Source: Candidatus Bathyarchaeota archaeon RBG_13_52_12
GTDB taxonomy: Archaea; Thermoproteota; Bathyarchaeia; TCS64
Reading direction: 5' to 3'
Assembly: GCA_001774245.1 (NCBI GenBank)
Contig: MEZF01000058.1
Location: forward strand, 8,895 to 21,233
DNA: 12,339 bases
In this document: positions 1-6,970 of the stretch, piece after piece
How the letters are laid out: every line of letters begins with the position of its first letter
Numbering within the stretch: position 1 is the first letter of the stretch
Made by a program: the position numbers and the translations under genes
Notes under the pieces: model-generated
The model's input: only the letters and a program-made list of their open reading frames with translations
The model's database searches: none
What the model was told of the DNA's origin: nothing

Positions 1-1
1 A

Positions 2-592
2 GACTTGCAGATAATCCAGAAGACGGGTATGGCAATCCTTCACTGCCATGCTGTCGAGAACCCTCTAAACAACTGGATCGACCGAGGCATCCCGGTTGGC
101 TTCGGCACAGACGACTACTTCCACAACATGAACGATCTACTCCGAGAGATACGTCAAGGCCAAATGACCCGCGCCAGACTCGTCGGAGGCGCAGAGGGTA
201 TGATCAACGACAGCCGAAGAACCACCCGCCCGACCTTCTACGAGCTTCTTGAACGAGCCACACGAGGCGGAGCTGAGTCTCTCGGCATCGATAGACAGGT
301 TGGCAGCCTAGAGCTGGGTAAGAAGGCTGACATAATAACCGTTAACATGCTCACGCCCTACCTAACACCGACGCGTGAACCACTTACAAGCGTCTTCCTT
401 TATGCGAATCCAAGCGACATAGACAACGTTGTCTGCGATGGCAGGTGGCTGAAGAGAGATGGTGTGATGCAGACAATTGAGATGAAGAAGGCTCTAATAA
501 CTGCTCAGAAAACCTGTGACGCAATCATAGACAAGTTCTTCGAGGAGCATCCCGACCAGAAGAAGATCTGGCAGAACAGGCGCCCATACTAG
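2..592 (+). CDS. ATZ/TRZ-type amidohydrolase, C-terminal part (5' end outside window)
   Basis: The reading frame is open to the left edge, so only the last ~196 residues are present; the TTG at 5 is not a real start. The protein belongs to the metal-dependent amidohydrolase superfamily (cytosine deaminase / MTA-SAH deaminase / SsnA / atrazine hydrolase group), which hydrolyses C-N or C-halide bonds on purine-, pyrimidine- or triazine-like rings. A GFGTDD segment carries the conserved metal-ligand Asp. The region ARLVGG...TFYELLERATRGGAESLG is the usual last barrel helix. GSLELGKKADIITV marks the return into the C-terminal beta-sandwich, followed by the family-typical SDIDNVVCDGRWLKRDG. The N-terminal HxH metal site lies upstream of the window. 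The substrate cannot be read from this part. It ends 28 bases from the convergent MFS gene, and a second amidohydrolase lies beyond that gene, which may indicate a shared catabolic or salvage role (inference). Confidence 0.85.
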   Translation, partial: DLQIIQKTGMAILHCHAVENPLNNWIDRGIPVGFGTDDYFHNMNDLLREIRQGQMTRARLVGGAEGMINDSRRTTRPTFYELLERATRGGAESLGIDRQVGSLELGKKADIITVNMLTPYLTPTREPLTSVFLYANPSDIDNVVCDGRWLKRDGVMQTIEMKKALITAQKTCDAIIDKFFEEHPDQKKIWQNRRPY

Positions 593-620
593 GGTGAATC
601 TCAACCAGAAAACGAAACAT

Positions 621-1892
621 CTATAGCTCCGCCTTCTTAGGCTCCTTCACTATGAAAAACGTCATGACAAGAGCGAGAGAAAGGGAGAAAACCTGGATGA
701 ACCACGGGAATTGCGGGTTATACTGATAGATATATCCTCCTACGAGGTTACCGATGGTCATTGGGATGAAGAGAAGGAAGCCGCTGGCGTAACCGCCACC
801 AGAGACGCCGAGACTTACACCTTGCCCTACACCCGCCATGATCCTGCCGCGGAGTGCACGTGGAATGGAGTCCGCCAGGAACACCGACGAGGATAACCAG
901 AGGAACGAACTGCTCACCATCATTAGGATCCAGACTAACATGGCCTGCCAGAATGCTGCGACGAATGGGAAAACGGCCATCCCAGGTATCGCAAGAACGA
1001 AGGAGATCATCATACACCTCCTCGTACCGATCTCATCAACGAGGCTACCCACGATTAGACTAGTGATGGTGTTGGCTGTCCCTCCAATCAGTAAGATGAG
1101 ACCCCAACCGTAAGCATCTATGCCAATAATCTGTTGAGCATAAACAATCCAGAAAGGGGTAACGAGACTCCCGACGAAGGAGAGAAGTATAGCTACTATC
1201 GCGTAGCCCCTCATGTTCGAAAAAACCCAGCGCAGAGACGTGAAGACATTTCTATAACCCTCGAGAAGTATTTTCGCAGGGTTTCTACCGATTCCCTCCT
1301 TATTCGTAACAGTCTCTTTCAGATATCTAATCCTGATGAAAGCGACTACAGCGCCGATACCGAATGCCATCGTGTACCCAATACGCATGGCAGGTTGTAG
1401 CGTAATCAGGGCAATGAGATAGCCTCCGATGTAAGGGGTGATTATCCTCACCGCGTTGGGAATAGCCACTGTGACAGAGTAGATCCTGCCGCGGGCGCCA
1501 ACTGGTATCGAATCAGCCATAATCGCGTTCAACGCGGGCATATAAAAAAGGACGACCTGCTGATAGGCAAACGCGAAGGCTAACATCTCCCAACTATTCG
1601 CAAATGCGAAGATGATAAAACTCGACGTATAAAGGAGAGTTGCCACCCCAACGAGTCGCGCCCTACCTGCTTTATCGGCAATATAGCCCCCTATTGGGTA
1701 GAGGATTGCGGCGGCGAACGTACCGACAGCATTCACCCAGCCGACGGTGGCTGCATTACCGCCTAATGCGATTATATATAGAGAAAGATAGGGAAAACAA
1801 AGAGAGTCGGACATGCTCCAGAGTACGCGGCTCACTGTTAGAACCAGAATGTTTCCCTTCATCATCGACCTTAGGGTAGATTGCTCGGTCAC
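621..1892 (-). CDS. Major facilitator superfamily (MFS) transporter
   Basis: This 423-residue hydrophobic protein is of normal MFS length (about 12 membrane helices) and would act in the cytoplasmic membrane. Motif A appears after helix 2 (around residues 68-81: GGYIADKAGRAR) and again in the second half as GSLVDEIGTRR, the expected internal duplication. A loop with charged residues near 190-220 separates the halves. The protein ends with a short cytoplasmic KEPKKAEL tail. The GTG start is supported by a Shine-Dalgarno AAGGAG eight bases upstream (complement of 1901-1906), so the GTG is preferred over the in-frame ATG codons at residues 10 and 11. The substrate cannot be told from sequence. 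It lies 120 bases downstream of a YtcJ-like amidohydrolase on the same strand and converges on another amidohydrolase, so uptake or export of an amide or cyclic-amide compound is a fair guess. It appears to have its own promoter. Confidence 0.88.
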   Translation of the reverse strand: MTEQSTLRSMMKGNILVLTVSRVLWSMSDSLCFPYLSLYIIALGGNAATVGWVNAVGTFAAAILYPIGGYIADKAGRARLVGVATLLYTSSFIIFAFANSWEMLAFAFAYQQVVLFYMPALNAIMADSIPVGARGRIYSVTVAIPNAVRIITPYIGGYLIALITLQPAMRIGYTMAFGIGAVVAFIRIRYLKETVTNKEGIGRNPAKILLEGYRNVFTSLRWVFSNMRGYAIVAILLSFVGSLVTPFWIVYAQQIIGIDAYGWGLILLIGGTANTITSLIVGSLVDEIGTRRCMMISFVLAIPGMAVFPFVAAFWQAMLVWILMMVSSSFLWLSSSVFLADSIPRALRGRIMAGVGQGVSLGVSGGGYASGFLLFIPMTIGNLVGGYIYQYNPQFPWFIQVFSLSLALVMTFFIVKEPKKAEL

Positions 1893-1900
1893 CGTAGCAG

Positions 1901-1906
1901 CTCCTT
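1901..1906 (-). promoter_or_regulatory. Ribosome binding site of the MFS gene
   Basis: The minus strand reads AAGGAG eight bases before the GTG at 1892. This is one of the few clear Shine-Dalgarno sites in the window, and it decides the GTG start. Confidence 0.6.
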
Positions 1907-1932
1907 AAATTGAGAAGAGACTTAGAACTTGT

Positions 1933-1942
1933 GATTTAAAGG
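1933..1942 (-). promoter_or_regulatory. Candidate TATA box (box A) of the MFS gene
   Basis: The minus strand reads CCTTTAAATC, centred near 1937. A start of transcription about 27 bases downstream would fall near 1910, giving a leader of about 17 bases that just contains the AAGGAG ribosome site. The spacing fits an archaeal promoter; the assignment is by eye. Confidence 0.4.
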
Positions 1943-2012
1943 TTCTCATGAAATAAATACTAAGGCATGTAAGTAAAATAAAATGTTTACTCTACGGTCA
2001 GAATAAGAGTCA

Positions 2013-3647
2013 TTAGTGATTTTGGTAGACTATGTGACCATCCACAATTGTTGTCAGTACCTTCACATCCTTGATCTCATCGACCGGTATCGTAAAAACG
2101 TCTCTGTCAAGCACGATCATATCCGCGAGTTTTCCAGGCTCTATACTCCCCTTAATATTCTCCTCCTTTGCTAGATAGGCTCCGTTCAATGTGTAGACTC
2201 TTATCGCGTCCATGACGCTGATGGCTTCCTCCGGTCCAACGACCTGCCCGGTGCTCGTCTTCCTCGTCACAGCTGTGTAGATCTGGTAGAATGGGCCGTA
2301 GAAGGTCACCGGGCAGTCACTGTTGCCACCCGCGATTATGTCCATCTCATGCATCGTCTTGTGGGGGTGTAGCCAGCGACTCCGTTTCGAGCCGAAGTTT
2401 TCCGCGTACTGGTCACCTAGGCCATACATGTAGCCGATGCTGCTTGACGGGACGACTCCCAGCTTCTTTATTCTCTTCAGTTGCTTCGGTGTGCAGCAAC
2501 TGTTGTGCTCTAGCCTATGACGGATGTCGATTACTGGCTTGGCTTTCTGCGCCTTCTCGATGCAGTCTAGGGCAATGTCGATACCCTTGTCCCCTATGCT
2601 GTGAATGCTGACCCTGAGTCCTGCGTTGTGAGCGTCCGTAACTATCCGCTCCATGTCTTCTGGGCTCGTCGTCATCAGGCCAAGTCCCTGCGGCCCGCGG
2701 TGCTGAGGATTATAGACACAGGCGGTCCCACCCGCCCCCGATCCATCTCCCATGATTTTTAGAGACATGACTCGTAGCCACTCGTCACCGAAGCCACTCT
2801 CGATCCCCAGCGACTTTAAGGAGTATAGCATGTCCTCGCTTCCAGCGCGCCAGGGCCTTAGACTAATCATGAGGCTTACGCGTACTTTCCTCACTCCCTC
2901 AGCGAGTAGCTCTTGATACCCCCTTATGCCCAACATCTGACCACTGGCGTCGTGAGTCGACGTGATACCCCACTCGGAGAACTGGTCCCATAGCTGCCTA
3001 AGCCCCACCTTCACCTGTTCCACTGTATACTCGGGTATCTTGTCCGAGACGAGCTTTGACGCAGTTTCATATAGGAGGCCGCTGGCTTCACCATTCTTAG
3101 CCCGATCAATTTGGCCACCAGAGGGATCGGGTGTTTCCTTTGTGATATGGGCTATTTCGAGGGCTTTCGAGTTGACTACAGCTTGGTGACCAGTATCAGA
3201 GACTATATACACTGGATTGTCGGGAGCTGCTTCATCAAGCTCTCGTCTGGTTATCTGCCGTTTCTCGGCCAACTTTGAATCATTGTATCCATTTGCTCGA
3301 ACCCACTTGCCCGGTCCGATCTCCTTCGCCTTCTTTGATACTGCAGTCTGAAGATCCTTTATCCTCTTGATCCCGGTACTCCTACAATTTATCTCGAGGA
3401 AGTTCACGGCCGCGTTATGAGGGTGGGTGTGTGAGTCTATGATCCCTGGTAGGACGGTCTTCCCCTCCAAATTTATGATCTTTGCACCCTTGCGCGCCAA
3501 CTTTTTAACAGATACGTTTGAACCCGTTGCTATGATCTTGTTACCCTTCACGGCGACCGCTTCGACGATAGTGTAATTTGAGTCAATCGTACAAATTTTC
3601 CCATTGAGGAGTAGCAGATCCGCTCCGAAAACATTCTCTATACCCAT
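2013..3647 (-). CDS. YtcJ-like metal-dependent amidohydrolase (Amidohydrolase_3 family)
   Basis: The protein has 544 residues from the ATG at 3647, typical for YtcJ/Amidohydrolase_3 proteins, which are cytoplasmic hydrolases of largely unknown substrate. An N-terminal beta-sandwich segment (ADLLLLNGKICTID) leads to VLPGIIDSHTHPHN with the HxH metal ligands near residues 73/75. A Lys in SLKIMGDGSG (near 297), His in VSIHSIGDKG (near 349), RHRLEHN (near 377-381) and Asp in GGNSDCPV (near 444) match the remaining metal and catalytic positions. The chain ends with GSIEPGKLADMIVLD, the usual closing sandwich. The frame is open further, to a TTG at 3704, which would add 19 residues with no family resemblance. 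The ATG is preferred because the family normally begins a few residues before the ADLLL strand, but a TATA-like element exists for either start. The MFS gene lies 120 bases downstream on the same strand. Confidence 0.88.
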   Translation of the reverse strand: MGIENVFGADLLLLNGKICTIDSNYTIVEAVAVKGNKIIATGSNVSVKKLARKGAKIINLEGKTVLPGIIDSHTHPHNAAVNFLEINCRSTGIKRIKDLQTAVSKKAKEIGPGKWVRANGYNDSKLAEKRQITRRELDEAAPDNPVYIVSDTGHQAVVNSKALEIAHITKETPDPSGGQIDRAKNGEASGLLYETASKLVSDKIPEYTVEQVKVGLRQLWDQFSEWGITSTHDASGQMLGIRGYQELLAEGVRKVRVSLMISLRPWRAGSEDMLYSLKSLGIESGFGDEWLRVMSLKIMGDGSGAGGTACVYNPQHRGPQGLGLMTTSPEDMERIVTDAHNAGLRVSIHSIGDKGIDIALDCIEKAQKAKPVIDIRHRLEHNSCCTPKQLKRIKKLGVVPSSSIGYMYGLGDQYAENFGSKRSRWLHPHKTMHEMDIIAGGNSDCPVTFYGPFYQIYTAVTRKTSTGQVVGPEEAISVMDAIRVYTLNGAYLAKEENIKGSIEPGKLADMIVLDRDVFTIPVDEIKDVKVLTTIVDGHIVYQNH

Positions 3648-3673
3648 TCCAGCCACTGCAGCTAGATGCCCTC

Positions 3674-3687
3674 TATAGGATAAAAGA
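3674..3687 (-). promoter_or_regulatory. Candidate TATA box of the YtcJ-like amidohydrolase gene
   Basis: The minus strand reads CTTTTATCCTATAG around a centre near 3680. Transcription would start near 3653, just before the ATG at 3647, giving an almost leaderless message. A competing element, GTTTAACG at 3726-3733, would instead suit the TTG at 3704, so the choice is open. Confidence 0.3.
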
Positions 3688-3710
3688 TCATTCGCGTAGA
3701 TCAATAAGGT

Positions 3711-3720
3711 TCTATAACTA
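3711..3720 (+). promoter_or_regulatory. Candidate TATA box of the YHS gene
   Basis: TCTATAACTA is centred about 31 bases before the ATG at 3747, implying a leader of only a few bases. It sits in the short region shared with the divergent amidohydrolase gene. Confidence 0.35.
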
Positions 3721-3746
3721 GTATCGTTAAACTCAAAACGATAGCT

Positions 3747-3890
3747 ATGGTGAAGGACCCTATCTGTGGGATGATGGTTGACGAGAAGACGGCTAAGTGG
3801 GTGAGCGACTACAATGGGAAGAAGTATTACTTCTGCAACGAAGGGTGTAAGCTTACCTTCGACAAGAATCCCAAGCGCTTCGCCAAGTAG
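3747..3890 (+). CDS. Minimal YHS-domain protein (putative metal-binding)
   Basis: This 47-residue protein consists of almost nothing but one YHS domain. It begins KDPICGMMVD, continues with an aromatic YNGKKYYFC strand and GC, and ends NPKRFAK. The three family cysteines are present: C7 in the CGM motif, then C30 and C34 in a C-x3-C pair (FCNEGC). YHS domains occur in copper-transporting ATPases and in stand-alone proteins linked to heavy-metal handling; metal binding by the three cysteines is family knowledge, not shown here. The ATG is the natural start because the domain begins three residues later. The gene is divergent from the YtcJ-like amidohydrolase and convergent with glmS. No copper ATPase or metal regulator gene is visible nearby, so its partner is unknown. 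Confidence 0.85.
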   Translation: MVKDPICGMMVDEKTAKWVSDYNGKKYYFCNEGCKLTFDKNPKRFAK

Positions 3891-3979
3891 ATGGATTACC
3901 GTTCACTAAGCTCGCGCGCTACGTTGGGTAAAGCGAGTCTGTTGAATAAGTAGATGAGTTGTTAAATGAGCTTCAGCGA

Positions 3980-5803
3980 CTAGGGAACTGTCACGCTCTT
4001 GGCAAGGTTCCTTGGCTTGTCGGGGTCGAGGCCTTTTAACACTGCGATCTCGTAGGCAAGTAACTGCATAGGCACGATATATGGAATCGGTGATAGGAGC
4101 TCGGGTATGTTCTTCGGCATCTCTATGACTTCATCTGAGAGACTCTTAATGTCTGTATCACCCTTTTCACAAATTGAGATGATCTTCGCGCCCCTCGCCT
4201 TCATCTCCATGATACTGCCAATGATCTCGGCATGTGTATCACCCCTTGGGCAAATGAATACGCAAGCTGTGTCCTTCTCAACGATGCTGATGGGACCGTG
4301 TTTACTTTCCCCCGCGGGGTATGCGAGGGAGGGTATGTAAGTAATCTCTAGGAGCTTTAACCTCCCTTCCATCGCCGTCGCAGAGCTGATTCCCCGACCT
4401 AGGAATAGAAAGAGCCTCGAATTCTTCTCTCTAGTGGCGATATCCTTTACCTTGTCGTAGGTCTCCTTAAGGACGCTTTCGACAATGTCTGGTACTTTGT
4501 AGAGGCTCTCCTTATACTCGTCGAGTTCATCTTGAGAGAGTTTGCCCCGGAGCTTCGCCAAGCGCATGGCGAGCTGTGCCAATACAAGTACCTGGCTTGT
4601 AAAGGTCTTTGTCGCCGCGACACCGATTTCTGGGCCTGACTGCTGTATTATATATGCTCGGGACACCCTCGTTAACGTTGAGCCAACTGTGTTAGTTAGC
4701 CCTAGCACCGTGGCGGCCCTCATTCTAGCGTGGTCTACGGCTTTTAATGTGTCATACGTCTCCCCTGACTGGCTTACAGCGAGGATTATAGAGTCTATGC
4801 CGACTGTCGACCCATATTGCTCTGTAAACTCGGAGGAGACTACAGGATAGGTCGTGAGGCGGGCTATTTTTGAGAAAATATACGAGGCAGCGATACAAGA
4901 GTGCTGGGATGTGCCCGCGCTGACTAAGAAGACCTCCTTCCCTCTGTCGAGGAACATTGTTAGAAGATCGACATATTTCTCCTGGAGTCTGAGCCCCGTC
5001 CTTAGGCTTGTGGGTTGTTCGAATATCTCTTTGAGCATATAATTGGGGTACTCCTGTTTCTCAGCCATCTCGAGGACCCACGTTATCTCCTCGGGGGTTC
5101 GTTCGACCGCTGACCCATCAGCGACCTTTATTATTTTATACCCATTGACGTCGATGGTTGCTAGTTCACCGTTTCTGAGGTAGATTACTTTGTTTGTGTA
5201 AGGACGGATCGCTGGAGCGTCGGAGGCGCAGTAAGTGCCATTCTCTGACACTCCTAGTACTAGGGGGCTTTCCTGCCTTGCGCATACGATTTTATCCGGC
5301 TCGAGGCTCGAAAGAACGACCACGGCGTAAGAGCCCTTTAACCGCCTCAAAGCCTTGAGTGTTGCCTCGGTGATCCCGATGTCGCTCTTCATCTCCTCAT
5401 CGATTAGGTTCGGGATCACTTCGGTATCGGTCTTCGATATGAAGTTGTGGCCCTTATCGATGAGTTCTTGTTTCAATTCCATGAAGTTCTCAATAACGCC
5501 GTTATGTATGACGGCGATCTTGCCTTTTGAATCGGTGTGTGGGTGGGCGTTGATCATGTTAGGTGCGCCATGAGTAGCCCAACGCGTGTGTCCAAAGCCT
5601 ATGCTTCCCTTCATCTCGGCTATTCGGAGGCGGCTCGCGACGTCCTTGATCTTCCCTGCATCCTTTCGTATCTGAAGCACGCCATTGTTTATTACAGCGA
5701 CGCCGATCGAATCGTAACCCCTGTACTCGAGTCTACTAAGACCATCAAGTATCATTGGGGCGACTCTACCTTTTCGTAGCACTAAACCGAAAATACCGCA
5801 CAT
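3980..5803 (-). CDS. glmS: Glutamine--fructose-6-phosphate aminotransferase (isomerizing)
   Basis: GlmS makes glucosamine-6-phosphate from fructose-6-phosphate and glutamine, the first committed step to UDP-GlcNAc. All 607 residues of a normal GlmS are present. Cys2 after the initiator Met is the N-terminal nucleophile of the class II glutaminase domain (residues 2 to ~220), followed by EYRGYDS (26-32), GHTRWATHG (71-79) and HNGVIEN (100-106). Two SIS domains follow (about 285-420 and 460-595): the first has AGTSQHS (296-302) and SQSGET (344-349), the second LGRGISS (468-474) and PAGESKHGP (496-504). The chain ends with the conserved RNLAKSVTV tail that closes the synthase site. The ATG is fixed because Cys must follow Met. 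The gene is alone between a YHS gene and the glycosyltransferase pair; its product would supply the GlcNAc donor used by that pair. Confidence 0.97.
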   Translation of the reverse strand: MCGIFGLVLRKGRVAPMILDGLSRLEYRGYDSIGVAVINNGVLQIRKDAGKIKDVASRLRIAEMKGSIGFGHTRWATHGAPNMINAHPHTDSKGKIAVIHNGVIENFMELKQELIDKGHNFISKTDTEVIPNLIDEEMKSDIGITEATLKALRRLKGSYAVVVLSSLEPDKIVCARQESPLVLGVSENGTYCASDAPAIRPYTNKVIYLRNGELATIDVNGYKIIKVADGSAVERTPEEITWVLEMAEKQEYPNYMLKEIFEQPTSLRTGLRLQEKYVDLLTMFLDRGKEVFLVSAGTSQHSCIAASYIFSKIARLTTYPVVSSEFTEQYGSTVGIDSIILAVSQSGETYDTLKAVDHARMRAATVLGLTNTVGSTLTRVSRAYIIQQSGPEIGVAATKTFTSQVLVLAQLAMRLAKLRGKLSQDELDEYKESLYKVPDIVESVLKETYDKVKDIATREKNSRLFLFLGRGISSATAMEGRLKLLEITYIPSLAYPAGESKHGPISIVEKDTACVFICPRGDTHAEIIGSIMEMKARGAKIISICEKGDTDIKSLSDEVIEMPKNIPELLSPIPYIVPMQLLAYEIAVLKGLDPDKPRNLAKSVTVP

Positions 5804-5827
5804 TGCTTATTTTATCAATCTGCCTCC

Positions 5828-5840
5828 TTTTATGTTATAT
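5828..5840 (-). promoter_or_regulatory. Candidate TATA box of glmS
   Basis: The minus strand reads CATATAACATAAA, centred about 30 bases before the glmS ATG at 5803, which predicts a leader of a few bases. A purine-rich AAAAGGAGG lies immediately downstream, but at about 19 bases from the ATG it is too far to be an ordinary ribosome site. Confidence 0.4.
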
Positions 5841-5883
5841 GTTGAAGAAAGACTCGATTTCAGTTGAATTATTAAATAACTAG

Positions 5884-5890
5884 TTAAAAA
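5884..5890 (-). terminator. Possible oligo-T terminator after the glycosyltransferase pair
   Basis: Reading the minus strand downstream of the stop at 5999, the first clear run of T residues is GTTTTTA at 5890-5884, within an AT-rich stretch (5870-5890). Archaeal termination often uses such runs without a hairpin. It is weak evidence. The rest of the 195-base gap 5804-5998 holds the glmS promoter and nothing else recognisable. Confidence 0.2.
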
Positions 5891-5998
5891 CGATGACTCG
5901 TCTGTTAAAGTCCCCCTTATCAGTGTTCACTTCAAGCATCTCATAGCTAAACAGATGATGTGTTTGATGTAAATGCATACATGAGAATATGAAGAAGA

Positions 5999-6970
5999 TT
6001 AGTTCAACACGCGTATGATGATATCAGTGGCTTTTATGCATCCGTTCTCAAAGTGATGCTTTTTTGCTGAGTGAGCTTCGAGCATGAGAGATCCAATCTT
6101 CTTAGCATCTGCCTGCTCGAGAAAAGGCGCGTTCACTTTCTCTGCTAGGATGCGCATGTCCTCAATGTTCGCGGTCCGTGTTAGTTCGGTGTTGAAGACT
6201 ATTATCAGAGGTTTCTCGTAGAGGATAGCTTCGAATATTGTGCCCCCTCCCTGATGTGTGATAACGATCGAGGACTCTGCTATGAGTCTCTCGAAATCGG
6301 TGGAATATGCAATTATTTCCCAGCTAGGATGACTCGCCTTATAGGGAGAAGGATCGACCTTCCCCGTCTGCATAATCACTTTCTCGAGGACGAGCTCTGA
6401 GATTGCATCGAAGAGCTGTTTATGCCCTTCGGTGCCACCCGTCACAAGGACATAGCCATAGTTCTTCACCTCATATCTCTTCTCTGGGAAGATAGGCCCT
6501 GTTAATGTACCTTTTAGATTTCTAGTTTGTTCCTCCCATTGGAGCAGGGTCTCTTTCGCAAAATGTTGGAGAAACTGAGCTGTCTTCGATGGTTTCGCTA
6601 TGGCGACTCGGCTCTCGATATTTATTACGGGTATCGACTTGAGCCATGCGACGAGGCTGGGAGGTATGCAGAAGTTACTACCAGTCGATACGACTGCTCC
6701 ATACTCCCTTTTTACCCTCGAAAAGGAGTGGAAGAAAGAAGCCATTAATCTGAAGGGGAAAAGCAAGTTAGAGGTGTTTGGATACCTTCCTTTGATCAGT
6801 TCATCAACTGGCCCAAACGGGGACAAGAGTTCCCTGCTGAGTCTATCACCGTCGGGTATGAGGAACGAGGTCTCTGCCTTTCCCTTTAAAGTCTGTGCGA
6901 GAGCGAAGGCGATACTTGAGTGCCCCCCACCTCCGGCTAGTATTAAGACCTTCTTTTCCAACTCATGCAC
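5999..6970 (-). CDS. Alg14-Alg13-like fused UDP-GlcNAc transferase (Agl24/MurG-like)
   Basis: This 323-residue GT-B glycosyltransferase has the two halves of eukaryotic Alg14 and Alg13 in one chain. The Alg14-like half (1-~160) opens with the glycine-rich loop KVLILAGGGGHSSIA and has VSTGSNFCIPPSLVAWL then VINIESRVAIAKPS, the acceptor-side motifs. The Alg13-like half (~170-323) has VLVTGGTEGH, VIMQTGKVDP and SIVITHQGGGTIFEAILYEKPLI, the UDP-GlcNAc-binding signature. The expected reaction is transfer of GlcNAc from UDP-GlcNAc to lipid-PP-GlcNAc at the cytoplasmic face of the membrane, as described for Agl24 of Sulfolobus. No membrane helix is obvious beyond the hydrophobic LLFPFRLMASFF patch near 69-80. 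The GTG start abuts the stop codon of the Alg7-like gene (TAG then GTG), with no Shine-Dalgarno site, so translation is probably coupled. A MurG-type role in peptidoglycan is unlikely given the archaeal setting. Confidence 0.82.
   Translation of the reverse strand: MHELEKKVLILAGGGGHSSIAFALAQTLKGKAETSFLIPDGDRLSRELLSPFGPVDELIKGRYPNTSNLLFPFRLMASFFHSFSRVKREYGAVVSTGSNFCIPPSLVAWLKSIPVINIESRVAIAKPSKTAQFLQHFAKETLLQWEEQTRNLKGTLTGPIFPEKRYEVKNYGYVLVTGGTEGHKQLFDAISELVLEKVIMQTGKVDPSPYKASHPSWEIIAYSTDFERLIAESSIVITHQGGGTIFEAILYEKPLIIVFNTELTRTANIEDMRILAEKVNAPFLEQADAKKIGSLMLEAHSAKKHHFENGCIKATDIIIRVLN

Noticed and set aside
2291..2611. 106-codon open frame on the plus strand, rich in Ser/Cys
   Set aside because: Antisense to the YtcJ-like amidohydrolase; its composition is what reverse reading of that gene produces, and it has no start signals.
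3648..3704. N-terminal extension of the YtcJ-like amidohydrolase to a TTG start
   Set aside because: The extra 19 residues do not fit the family N-terminus, so the ATG at 3647 was preferred. The choice is not certain because a TATA-like element also exists for the TTG.
3891..3953. 20-codon ATG frame directly after the YHS stop codon
   Set aside because: Too short, no recognisable motif and no ribosome site; probably chance.
5822..5830. AAAAGGAGG on the minus strand as a Shine-Dalgarno site for glmS
   Set aside because: It is about 19 bases from the ATG, too far, and the predicted transcription start lies downstream of it.
5999..6970. Peptidoglycan MurG
   Set aside because: The GT-B fold is shared, but the two halves fit Alg14 and Alg13 motifs, the upstream partner is Alg7-like, and no mur gene is present.
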